This document shows, piece by piece, positions 5,234-12,140 of a stretch of DNA of 12,256 nucleotides; position 1 is the stretch's first letter, and the number at the start of each line of letters is the position of its first letter. This DNA is from GWF2-50-93 sp041666985. Lineage in GTDB: Bacteria > Verrucomicrobiota > Lentisphaeria > Victivallales > GWF2-50-93. The position numbers and the translations under genes were made by a program. The notes under the pieces were generated by a model. It worked only from the letters and a program-made list of their open reading frames with translations, was not told the DNA's origin and ran no database searches. Location: the NCBI GenBank assembly GCA_041666985.1, contig JBAYFV010000079.1, positions 1-12,256 of the forward strand, read 5' to 3'.

Positions 5234-8200
5234 ATGTCTCAGAACCTCGTCAACAATCTTGATTCAGTCCTAGACAAGGATGCCCAGAAGAAGGCTCGCG
5301 AGCTTTTGAAGTCGGAAGCCCTTCTTTTCTGCTGTCTGGAGGATGACGGCAGACTCACCTCCATTTTACGGGAGTCGGCAAAATCCGTCTTTCATGTCAA
5401 TGTTGACTTAAAAGGCAAAGGAACTGTTTCGCGCTGCAGTTGCGGTTCGGAGTCCGGATTGTGCGTCCACGCCGCCGCCGCGATTGTCCATTATTTCAAA
5501 TATTCCCATATTTCCTCCCCAAAAGAGAGAACTGTTGACAGAAAACCTGTTTTTGCCGGTATTGACCAGAAGGAAATAGATTATTTTTTAAATGACAGCA
5601 ATGACGAGTTCAAGGCAAGAATAACGCTTGAGCTTGAAGCTGAAATGCCCCACTCCCCGAGCAGATGGGCCAGCTGTATTTTCGAAGTGAACGTGAACTT
5701 TGAAAAAAGAAGCTACAAGGGCTCGCTCACAAATCTGCGTCAGATCCACTTCAAGGAGATACTCGGGGGAAGCATGCGGATTTCGCACTTTCCGCCGCAG
5801 GACAAGCAGATCATACGTTTCCTGGCCACAAACGCAGAGGCTGACGGTTTCAAGCTCTGCCTCAGTTCGGAAGCCGCCGCCGATTTCTTCCACTGTCTTT
5901 CGGGATTCGATAATTTCTACTGCGGGAAAGAAAAAATCACCGTTCATAAAATTCCCGCCGTCCCCGTGCTTTCATCGCTGAAAAGCGGAGACTCGTGTCT
6001 CCTCAGGCCCGGGATTGAAACCGACAAGGGGCTGATTCCCCTGAAGGATCCCAGGATCATTATGGGGAAGTCGGGATGCTGGGCCGGCCTTGCAGGAGAT
6101 TACTGGTGGATCCCCGCCACGTTTGACCTGGTCTGGCTGAGAAATTTCCTCCATGCGAAAGAGCAGCACTGCGAAAAAATGAAAGCGGAAAAAATATTCG
6201 CCGAATTCTCAAGATATTCCCTGAAAACCTCTGCAGTTCAGCCGCTGAGCCTTCGCTACCGTGATTTCAATCCCGTTTACTATGCGAAAATCGCAAAAGA
6301 CAAATCCCTCCAGCTTGAACTGAAATTCGATTACGCGGGAACTCTTGTTTCACCCAGCGAGAAAAGACTCACGGAATCAGCCGGCACCTACTGGAAAAGA
6401 AACCTGGAACGTGAAAGAGAATATGAGAACGAGATTCTTCTTGCCGGATTCAATAAAAAACCGGGGCTAAATGGAATTTACTCCTTAGGCGACACTGAAG
6501 CTGCGGGTCTTTTCTTTGAAAAAATCCTCAAAAGATGGATTGACGGAAAAAGGGAGATTTTCATATCCCCGGAATGTGCGCCATTCATAAAAACAGGAGC
6601 TCTTGAGGAGTTCGCCTTCAGATTCGAATCCGTCAATGAAAACGGCGGTTTTTATGAAATCAAATACCGGATTTGCACAAGCACATGTGAAATCAAATGG
6701 AAGACACTGCTTGATGCCGTCAAAAACGGCAGGAATTTCATAGAAACCAGGAACGGGCATTTTGGAAAAACAGGTGAAAACCTCTGTGATTTTGTAATGG
6801 CGGTTCACGATTTTGTCCATACCGACCCGGAACACGACGACATCATCAGGATATCCAGAGCCTCGGCGCTCTACTGGTCCGACACCGCCAAGGCCCTCCT
6901 GGGCGAAATCCCCCCTGAATTCACAGACCTGAAAAACAGACTTGAAAACTCCACGCACAATCCGGAAAACGAACCCGATATTTTCACCGGAACCCTCAGG
7001 CACTACCAGAAAGACGGCTTCGGCTGGATCAATAAAATGTCTGAAAACGGGTTGAACACCATTCTTGCAGATGAAATGGGGCTTGGCAAAACCATACAGG
7101 CTCTGGCGGTAATCGCGTCCTACAAAAGAAAAAATGCGGATGCTTGCCTGCCGACCCTGATACTCTGCCCGAGCAGTCTTGTCGAAAACTGGGAACTGGA
7201 GGCGCAAAAGTTCACACCCTCCCTGAAAGTTCTTGTCCTGAGAGGGGCGGACCGCTCACTTCTTGCAGATGAAATAAACAAATCCGACATTGTCATAAGT
7301 TCATACGCCCTCGCCCAAAGGGATCTTGAGATGTACGGCAATTTCAGTTTCAGCCACCTTATTCTCGATGAGGCGCAGCACATTAAGAATCCGGACACGG
7401 CAAATGCGCGCACATGCAAGTCAATCTCGGCGGAACACAAGCTTGTCCTGACCGGAACACCCCTTGAGAATTCAGCGGAGGAACTGTGGTCTATTTTCGA
7501 TTTCCTGCATCCCGGGATGCTCGGAAGCTACCGGAGCTTCAAGATGCGCTATGCCGGGATAGGGGATGACGAGGGAATACAGAGGGAGCTTGCGGTGAGG
7601 GTCGCACCTTTCATCCTGCGCAGGAAAAAACTCGAGGTCGCAACCGAGCTTCCTGAAAAGCTCGAACAGATCGTCTACTGTGAAATGGATGAGGAACAGA
7701 GGCGTTTTTACAATGAGCTTCTGGAAAAAGGACGCGACGAGTGTGCAGATTTCATCAAAGGGAAGATCACCAAGTTCGACATGCTGACATGTCTGCTCAG
7801 GCTCAGGCAGTTCTGCTGCAATCCGGCGCTTCTCCCTGCGAATTTCGCAATGAGAAATGCGAAATCCGCAAAAACCGAACTTATGCAGGAGTTGCTGCTC
7901 GAATCAATCGACAGCGGACACAGGCTCCTGCTTTTCAGCCAGTTCACATCTCTTCTGAAAATAGTGAGAACCTGGCTCGATGAGCAGTCTATAAAATATG
8001 AATACCTGGACGGGAGCACCACCGACAGGATGGACAGGGTCGTGAATTTCAACAACAGCCCGGATATTCCGGTCTTCCTGCTCAGTCTGAAAGCCGGAGG
8101 CAGCGGACTCAATCTGACTGCCGCCGACAGGGTGATAATCTACGATCCCTGGTGGAATCCGGCGGTAGAAATGCAGGCTACCGACCGCACACACCGTATC

Positions 8201-8374
8201 GGACAGGACAAGAAAGTATGCAGCATGAAACTTGTGGTCAAGGACTCGGTCGAAGAGAAAATGCTAACACTGCAGCGGAAAAAACAGAGAATGTTCACAA
8301 ACCTGATGGACAGCACATCTTCAACCCTAAGCCACCTCAGCGGCGAAGATATCGAATTCCTGCTGGGGAGGTAA
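5234..8374 (+). CDS. SWIM zinc-finger SNF2-family DEAD/DEAH helicase
   Basis: This 1046-residue SNF2-family ATPase is predicted to translocate on double-stranded DNA and remodel DNA-protein complexes. A SWIM zinc finger (CxCx6CxH: Cys68, Cys70, Cys77, His79) lies near the N terminus, followed by a long, poorly conserved region as in bacterial SNF2-associated (PF08455-type) proteins. The helicase core starts near residue 585. Its motifs are Walker A DEMGLGKT (about 612-619), DEAQH (about 712-716), LTGTPLENS (about 737-745), the second lobe LLFSQFTSLL, LKAGGSGLNL and motif VI QATDRTHRIGQ (about 981-991). All ATPase residues appear intact. The purine-rich GGAGGG lies about 12 bases before ATG 5234, a long spacing. 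The stop TAA at 8372-8374 lies inside the left terminal repeat of a small element. Four palindromic repeats occur in the gene. Cellular targets are unknown. Confidence 0.92.
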   Translation: MSQNLVNNLDSVLDKDAQKKARELLKSEALLFCCLEDDGRLTSILRESAKSVFHVNVDLKGKGTVSRCSCGSESGLCVHAAAAIVHYFKYSHISSPKERTVDRKPVFAGIDQKEIDYFLNDSNDEFKARITLELEAEMPHSPSRWASCIFEVNVNFEKRSYKGSLTNLRQIHFKEILGGSMRISHFPPQDKQIIRFLATNAEADGFKLCLSSEAAADFFHCLSGFDNFYCGKEKITVHKIPAVPVLSSLKSGDSCLLRPGIETDKGLIPLKDPRIIMGKSGCWAGLAGDYWWIPATFDLVWLRNFLHAKEQHCEKMKAEKIFAEFSRYSLKTSAVQPLSLRYRDFNPVYYAKIAKDKSLQLELKFDYAGTLVSPSEKRLTESAGTYWKRNLEREREYENEILLAGFNKKPGLNGIYSLGDTEAAGLFFEKILKRWIDGKREIFISPECAPFIKTGALEEFAFRFESVNENGGFYEIKYRICTSTCEIKWKTLLDAVKNGRNFIETRNGHFGKTGENLCDFVMAVHDFVHTDPEHDDIIRISRASALYWSDTAKALLGEIPPEFTDLKNRLENSTHNPENEPDIFTGTLRHYQKDGFGWINKMSENGLNTILADEMGLGKTIQALAVIASYKRKNADACLPTLILCPSSLVENWELEAQKFTPSLKVLVLRGADRSLLADEINKSDIVISSYALAQRDLEMYGNFSFSHLILDEAQHIKNPDTANARTCKSISAEHKLVLTGTPLENSAEELWSIFDFLHPGMLGSYRSFKMRYAGIGDDEGIQRELAVRVAPFILRRKKLEVATELPEKLEQIVYCEMDEEQRRFYNELLEKGRDECADFIKGKITKFDMLTCLLRLRQFCCNPALLPANFAMRNAKSAKTELMQELLLESIDSGHRLLLFSQFTSLLKIVRTWLDEQSIKYEYLDGSTTDRMDRVVNFNNSPDIPVFLLSLKAGGSGLNLTAADRVIIYDPWWNPAVEMQATDRTHRIGQDKKVCSMKLVVKDSVEEKMLTLQRKKQRMFTNLMDSTSSTLSHLSGEDIEFLLGR
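5775..5787. repeat. Palindromic repeat copy in the SNF2 gene, alternative frame
   Basis: The 13-mer tgcggatttcgca is exactly that of wecB 3093-3105, but here it is translated in another frame. A fourth SNF2 copy with one mismatch (tgcgaaaatcgca) lies at 6283-6295. Confidence 0.8.
7837..7870. repeat. Paired palindromic repeats within the SNF2 helicase core
   Basis: Positions 7837-7849 (tgcgaatttcgca) and 7858-7870 (tgcgaaatccgca) both match TGCGRAWTYCGCA and are inverted to each other at 12 of 13 bases, with an 8-base spacer. They encode the ANFAMRNAKSAK segment between the RQFCCNPALLP motif and the second lobe, a variable loop in this family. Confidence 0.85.
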
Positions 8375-8414
8375 TTGCAAAACTCATCCGTTTAGTGTCT
8401 TAGGAGTCGTGCAG

Positions 8415-8442
8415 AAATAACTTTTACATTTGGCGGAAAATA
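8415..8442 (+). repeat. Dispersed repeat segment, similar to 11919-11946 in direct orientation
   Basis: The two 28-base segments start AAATAACTTT and continue CATTTG and (C)GG..AATA, agreeing at about 22 of 28 positions. They lie in the spacers after the SNF2 gene and after thiG. Confidence 0.7.
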
Positions 8443-8449
8443 CAGGTGT

Positions 8450-8546
8450 TTGGATTCGAGGCGCAAGCCCCTTATCCGCCGCGGCGAATAAGGGGTGAAG
8501 CAACGAAGAAGACAAATACTATGGAATTCCGCCCCGAGGGGCTGGC
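8450..8546 (+). repeat. Structured dispersed repeat, copy A
   Basis: The copy reads GGCGCAAGCCC, then a hairpin, then a 25-base block (8493-8517) identical to the reverse complement of 12061-12085, then a GAGGGGCTGGC region. The hairpin pairs CCCCTTAT (8468-8475) with ATAAGGGG (8488-8495), plus three inner pairs around a CGCG loop. It lies inside the element with 15-bp ends. Confidence 0.8.
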
Positions 8547-8639
8547 TTTCTTTTGCAATTACCTCGGGATTGTATTTGAAAGTCGCAAAGTATAGAATTA
8601 AAGTTCGCTCCAAATAATTTAAAATAAAAGGACTTCTGC

Positions 8640-9134
8640 ATGATAACAATAAAAACTTCCGTAGGCGACATCGTTCTGGAACTTTTTGAAAAAGATGCTC
8701 CGGTCACAGTCAAGAACTTCCTCCAATATGTAACCAGCGGACATTTCAAGGGAACCATCTTTCACAGGGTAATCAACGGATTCATGATCCAGGGCGGAGG
8801 TTTTGATACATCGTTCAACCAGCCCAAAGGATTGCCTCCAATCAAGAACGAGGCCGCAGCCGCACTTAAAAACGAGAGAGGTACCATCGCGATGGCGAGA
8901 ACCTCGGACATTAACAGCGCGACCTCCCAGTTTTTCATCAATCTTGCCGACAATGCTTTCCTTGATCACCGCGACGACAGCTCCAACGGATTCGGATACT
9001 GCGCCTTTGGGAAAGTGACTGCGGGAATGGACGTGGTTGACAAAATCGCAAAAGTCAAAACATCTTCAAAGGGGATGCACGATGACGTTCCAGTCGAAAA
9101 TGTAATAATAACTGATGTTGTTCAAGGCGACTGA
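8640..9134 (+). CDS. ppiB: Cytoplasmic peptidyl-prolyl cis-trans isomerase (cyclophilin)
   Basis: This 164-residue cyclophilin catalyses proline cis-trans isomerisation during protein folding. It has no signal peptide, so it should act in the cytoplasm, and its length and sequence resemble E. coli PpiB closely. The active-site stretch FHRVINGFMIQGGG is at residues 41-54 (Arg43, Phe48, Gln51), followed by IKNE (68-71), GTIAMAR (81-87), SQFFIN (96-101) and GYCAFGKVTAGMDVVDKI (119-136), then the GMHDDVP tail. AAAAGGA ends 7-8 bases before ATG 8640, a good ribosome binding site. It stands alone between two repeat-rich spacers, with no operon partner visible. Confidence 0.95.
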   Translation: MITIKTSVGDIVLELFEKDAPVTVKNFLQYVTSGHFKGTIFHRVINGFMIQGGGFDTSFNQPKGLPPIKNEAAAALKNERGTIAMARTSDINSATSQFFINLADNAFLDHRDDSSNGFGYCAFGKVTAGMDVVDKIAKVKTSSKGMHDDVPVENVIITDVVQGD

Positions 9135-9201
9135 AAATTTTCCGGCCGTTGCCGTTTCGTGAATTCAGGGGACTTGTCGGGAATTGAGATATTTTACCCC
9201 C

Positions 9202-9219
9202 TTCGTCCTTCGGGACGAA
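9202..9219. other. UUCG-tetraloop hairpin downstream of ppiB
   Basis: TTCGTCC (9202-9208) pairs with GGACGAA (9213-9219) around a TTCG loop closed by C-G, the exceptionally stable tetraloop form. It lies 68 bases after the ppiB stop without a following T-run, so it may stabilise the transcript end or be a degraded terminator. The rest of the 349-bp spacer 9135-9483 shows no gene; it holds a solo 15-mer repeat and the promoter of the next gene. Confidence 0.6.
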
Positions 9220-9324
9220 ATTACGCCGATTTACATGCCTGTGTTTAAAAGTAACGTACGATCCCACCCCGTTTGAAAGGCATCGGGTACAGCCGTCCTG
9301 TCTTCAGCACCTTTACAATCAGTT

Positions 9325-9339
9325 GAGGTAATTGCAAAA
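9325..9339 (+). repeat. Solo copy of the 15-bp terminal repeat
   Basis: GAGGTAATTGCAAAA is identical to the ends of the 8368-8565 element. No inverted partner is seen nearby. It lies 17 bases upstream of the -35 box of the regulator gene. Confidence 0.85.
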
Positions 9340-9355
9340 ATACAGCCGCAAACTA

Positions 9356-9384
9356 TTGCATTTAGCGGGACTTTATGATATAAT
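9356..9384 (+). promoter_or_regulatory. Strong sigma70-type promoter for the XRE regulator gene
   Basis: TTGCAT (9356-9361), a 17-base spacer and a perfect TATAAT (9379-9384) form a near-consensus promoter. The transcript would start near 9391, giving a leader of about 93 bases. The perfect inverted repeat TGTACAGTACA (9384-9394) overlaps the predicted start site and could be an operator. Confidence 0.7.
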
Positions 9385-9483
9385 GTACAGTACAAGGCTG
9401 GGATTTTGTGTCGCAGAGCTTAAATACGAAATGCTGCATATAAAATCATAAACATAATAACTTAAGTATGGAAAGAGGTGTAA

Positions 9484-9867
9484 ATGAAAACGGTAAGAAA
9501 AACTAAAACGGGGGTTACTGTGAAAAAAATTGACTGGCATCTTCTTGTGAGAGAACTTCTTGAAGGCCTGTTCCTTTCCCAGCAGGATCTTGCTGAACGC
9601 TGCAGGGTAAGCCAGCAGAGCATTTCAAACTGGAAAAACAGGACAAGAAATCCTGGAATCTTTGCAAAACAGAAGCTCTTCGAACTTGCAAAGAAAGAGG
9701 AAATTGATCTCAGCAAATATGAGACTGACTCCGCAAGGGACGCAATCACAAAATATCTTGAAAAAAACAAGGGGAAAGAACTTGTCAGAATGTTTGACCT
9801 TTACCAGAAAATGTCACGCAGATCCAGAATCAAACTTCTGAAATATGCGAACACGCTGACCAAATAG
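9484..9867 (+). CDS. XRE-type helix-turn-helix transcriptional regulator
   Basis: The protein has 127 residues. A basic N-terminal tail (1-15) precedes a helix-turn-helix at about residues 20-58: LSQQDLAERCRVSQQSISNWKNRTRNP, with the recognition helix near 43-52. This is the pattern of XRE/Cro family DNA-binding domains, including the usual N-W-x-N-x-x-R-x-P ending. The C-terminal half (60-127) is lysine- and arginine-rich and predicted helical; I recognise no domain in it. AGAGGTG ends about 5 bases before ATG 9484, a clear ribosome binding site, and a near-consensus promoter lies upstream. The gene converges on the cysteine desulfurase with two bases between stop codons and no terminator between them, so antisense overlap of the transcripts is likely. 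No toxin partner or phage gene adjoins it; its target is unknown, and autoregulation is only inferred. Confidence 0.82.
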   Translation: MKTVRKTKTGVTVKKIDWHLLVRELLEGLFLSQQDLAERCRVSQQSISNWKNRTRNPGIFAKQKLFELAKKEEIDLSKYETDSARDAITKYLEKNKGKELVRMFDLYQKMSRRSRIKLLKYANTLTK

Positions 9868-9869
9868 GT

Positions 9870-11027
9870 TCAGGCTTCTTTTTTCCTCATGTCCGCAACT
9901 ATGGCTGCTGTGACTGAGGCGGCATGGTCAATTTGCTCGGGTGTGTTTTTCTGCCCAAGAGAGAAGCGTATGGCGCTCCCGAGGAATTCCGCCGGAACCC
10001 TTAGAGCCTTAAGGACATGTGATACCTGCGAGGCTCCCGAACTGCAGGCCGATCCGGTAGACACTGAAATACCCTCAATATCGAGCCGTACGGCCAGAGC
10101 TTCGGCTTCGATTCCCGAGAAGCCGGCACTTAGCGTGTTTGGAATTCTCTTTTCAGAGTCGCCGTTTATCCTGACATTCTTGATATTCTTCAATATGAAC
10201 AACTGAAGTTTGTCTCGAAGCATTCTTTCCCTTATGAAATTCTCCTGAAGGCCTGATACGGCGGTTTCACAGGCTTTTCCAAGACCTACAATGGCCGGCA
10301 TGTTTTCCGTGCCGCCGCGCATTCCCCTCTCCTGGGTGCCGCCGCGTACAAAAGCTTCCAACTGCATCCCCCGCCCCACATAAAGGGCTCCGGATCCCTT
10401 AGGCCCGTAGAATTTGTGCCCTGAAATTGACAGCATGTCAATTCCAAGCTCTTTGACATTCAAAGGGATTTTCCCAAAGGCCTGAACTGCGTCCACATGG
10501 ACAGGGACACCTTTTTCATGGGATATCCGCACAATATCTCCAAGCGGCTGAATAGTTCCAATTTCATTGTTGGCCGCCATTATGCTGACAAGGCTTGTGT
10601 TCTTCTTAATTGATGATTCGAGGGCTCCGGTGTCAACTACCCCTTCCCCGCTTACCGGAAGATATGTGACTTCAACTCCCCTGCCCTCAAGATGCCGACA
10701 TACCCTGAGAACGGCATTGTGCTCAATTACGCTCGTTATGATATGCGGTTTCCGGTTTCCAGATTCCGCCAATTTCCCGAGATACCCGTAAATCGCAAGG
10801 TTATCCGATTCCGTGCCGCCGCTGGTGAAGATTATTTCATGGCTTGCACAGCCGAGGGCGGCGGCGACCTTTTCCCTGGCGGTGTCAATCGCAATCCTTG
10901 CGCGCTGTCCGTGCATGTGCAGACTTGAAGGGTTTCCGAACTCCTCCGAAAAATAAGGGAGCATCTCCTCCAGCACTTCCGGCTTTACAGGAGTCGTTGC
11001 ATTGTAATCCAGATAAATTCTTTCCAT
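9870..11027 (-). CDS. Cysteine desulfurase (NifS/IscS family, class V aminotransferase fold)
   Basis: This PLP enzyme removes sulfur from cysteine as an enzyme-bound persulfide for Fe-S clusters, thiamine or thio-nucleotides. From ATG 11027 the protein has 385 residues and begins MERIYLDYNATTP, the usual family start. A TTG at 11045 would add six residues, but neither start has a clear ribosome binding site. Motifs (numbered from the ATG) are GGTESDN (71-77), IEHNA with His103 stacking on PLP, NNEIGTIQP (153-161), DAVQA with Asp179, SGHKFYGPKG with the PLP lysine 205, RGGTQERGMRGGTEN (228-242) and the loop STGSACSSG with catalytic Cys328. All key residues are intact. The gene symbol is left open because NifS, IscS and IscS-like forms cannot be separated here. 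No iscU, iscR or nifU adjoins it. thiG lies divergent 78 bp away and needs a sulfur supply. Confidence 0.92.
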   Translation of the reverse strand: MERIYLDYNATTPVKPEVLEEMLPYFSEEFGNPSSLHMHGQRARIAIDTAREKVAAALGCASHEIIFTSGGTESDNLAIYGYLGKLAESGNRKPHIITSVIEHNAVLRVCRHLEGRGVEVTYLPVSGEGVVDTGALESSIKKNTSLVSIMAANNEIGTIQPLGDIVRISHEKGVPVHVDAVQAFGKIPLNVKELGIDMLSISGHKFYGPKGSGALYVGRGMQLEAFVRGGTQERGMRGGTENMPAIVGLGKACETAVSGLQENFIRERMLRDKLQLFILKNIKNVRINGDSEKRIPNTLSAGFSGIEAEALAVRLDIEGISVSTGSACSSGASQVSHVLKALRVPAEFLGSAIRFSLGQKNTPEQIDHAASVTAAIVADMRKKEA

Positions 11028-11105
11028 AAAATCCAAGGGTTGCAAATATGTTATTCTAAAGTAAACTAATCCGGAAATTTAAAATTTAAACACAGATTTG
11101 ATTAT

Positions 11106-11864
11106 ATGAAAGAACTTGTCATCGCCGGAAAAAAATTTAAGACCAGGCTTTTTCTCGGCACTGGTAAATTCTCGTCCTCAAAAGAACTGCGTTCAGCCAT
11201 AAAAGCCTCGAAAACAGAACTTGTTACGGTGGCCCTCCGCAGGGTCGAGCCGGGCAAACGCAAGGACAATATACTTTCCGCAATAGACAGTTCAATTACG
11301 GTAATGCTCAACACCAGTGGAGCCAGGAACGCCGAAGAAGCTGTAAGAATTGCCGACTTCGGCAAGGCCGCAGGTTATAAATGGATAAAACTGGAGATTC
11401 ATCCGGATCCTCACTACCTGCTGCCAGATCCCATTGAAACCCTGAAGGCCGCAGAAATCCTTGTCAAAAAAGGATTCATTGTCCTTCCATATATCAATGC
11501 CGATCCCGTTCTTGCAAAAAGACTGGAGGATGTCGGAGTCCATGCTGTCATGCCCCTCGGCTCGCCAATCGGAAGCAATCAGGGTTTGAAAACTGAAACC
11601 ATGCTCAGGATCATAATAGAACAGACTCTTGTTCCTGTCGTGATTGACGCCGGCATAGGCCTTCCTTCCCACGCCGCAGCCGCCATTGAGATGGGGGCCG
11701 ACGCAATACTTGTCAATACTGCAATCGCAGCCGCCGGGGATCCGGCTCTCATGGCTGAAGCGTTCATCATGGCTGTAACCGCCGCGGAAAAGGCGATAAA
11801 AGCCGCCCCCCCGTCCGCAATTGGAAAAGCTTCGCCGACATCTCCGATGGATTTCTTCAATTAG
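11106..11864 (+). CDS. thiG: Thiazole synthase
   Basis: ThiG forms the thiazole phosphate of thiamine from 1-deoxy-D-xylulose 5-phosphate, dehydroglycine or iminoglycine, and sulfur carried on ThiS-thiocarboxylate, in the cytoplasm. The 252 residues fit the family. Seen in order are FKTRLFLGTGKF (11-22), VTVALRR (40-46), LNTSG (68-72, usually PNTAG), WIKLEI with Schiff-base Lys95, LPYINADP, VMPLGSPIGSNQG and the C-terminal phosphate-binding PVVIDAGIGLPSHAAAAIEMGADAILVNTAIA. The ATG at 11106 has no good ribosome binding site. No TPP riboswitch is seen, as the 78-bp upstream gap is too short for one. thiS, thiF and thiH are not in the window, and what follows is repeat DNA, so the thiamine genes appear dispersed. 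The divergent cysteine desulfurase may provide the sulfur. Confidence 0.95.
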   Translation: MKELVIAGKKFKTRLFLGTGKFSSSKELRSAIKASKTELVTVALRRVEPGKRKDNILSAIDSSITVMLNTSGARNAEEAVRIADFGKAAGYKWIKLEIHPDPHYLLPDPIETLKAAEILVKKGFIVLPYINADPVLAKRLEDVGVHAVMPLGSPIGSNQGLKTETMLRIIIEQTLVPVVIDAGIGLPSHAAAAIEMGADAILVNTAIAAAGDPALMAEAFIMAVTAAEKAIKAAPPSAIGKASPTSPMDFFN

Positions 11865-11918
11865 AAATACCCGGATTCAAGGCGCTTCCCTGAACTGGCT
11901 GATTAAGGGTCCGCTAAA

Positions 11919-11946
11919 AAATAACTTTGGCATTTGCTGGCGAATA
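11919..11946 (+). repeat. Dispersed repeat segment matching 8415-8442
   Basis: Direct-orientation counterpart of the segment downstream of the SNF2 gene (about 22 of 28 identical). It begins the 392-bp gene-free stretch 11865-12256, which is made up of this segment, about 70 bp of unassigned sequence, the structured repeat copy B and a terminal inverted repeat. Confidence 0.7.
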
Positions 11947-12020
11947 TTTCGGATTGATTGTCATGGTGCGAAAGAGGAGGATATCTGAAGACATTTGACG
12001 ATTGAGCAACGTGATAAGCG

Positions 12021-12135
12021 GCCGGAAGAACGCCAGCCCTCCGGGACGGGAAATCCATGCATTTGTCTTCTTCGTTGCTTCACCCTTCGCGTATGCCCGA
12101 TACGCTCAGGGCTTGCGCCTAAAATACAAATGCCT
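12021..12135 (-). repeat. Structured dispersed repeat, copy B
   Basis: Read on the minus strand, this matches copy A (8450-8546) over about 110 bp: GGCGCAAGCCC, a hairpin, the identical 25-base block (12061-12085) and the GAGGGCTGGC region. The hairpin pairs CCCT (12083-12086) with AGGG (12108-12111) and GCGTAT (12089-12094) with ATACGC (12100-12105) around GCCCG. These arm sequences differ from copy A while the pairing is kept. It lies opposite in orientation to thiG. Confidence 0.8.
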
Positions 12136-12140
12136 GAGCC

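Larger units (their letters stand above)
8368..8565. mobile_element. MITE-like element with 15-bp perfect terminal inverted repeats
   Basis: GAGGTAATTGCAAAA at 8368-8382 is matched by its exact reverse complement at 8551-8565, bounding 198 bp with no transposase. The left repeat overlaps the 3' end of the SNF2 gene and contributes its TAA stop (8372-8374). The interior holds a structured repeat (8450-8546) that recurs near 12021-12135. Bases ggg flank both outer edges (8365-8367 and 8566-8568) and could be a 3-bp target duplication, though this is weak. Together with 8566-8639 this accounts for the 265-bp gap before ppiB; that remainder holds only weak promoter-like bases (TTGTAT...TAGAAT, 8570-8598). 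Confidence 0.65.

Noticed and set aside
8570..8598. Promoter for ppiB (TTGTAT-N17-TAGAAT)
   Set aside because: The -35 match is poor (three of six). It is mentioned with the spacer but is too weak to annotate as a feature.
5234..9134. SNF2 helicase plus neighbours as a defence system (DISARM or similar)
   Set aside because: SWIM-SNF2 helicases are common chromosomal genes, and none of the expected partners (phospholipase D domain, DUF1998, DNA methylase) adjoins it. The next gene is a cyclophilin.
11028..11105. TPP riboswitch upstream of thiG
   Set aside because: The gap is only 78 bp and I see no CUGAGA-type conserved core or the expected paired stems.
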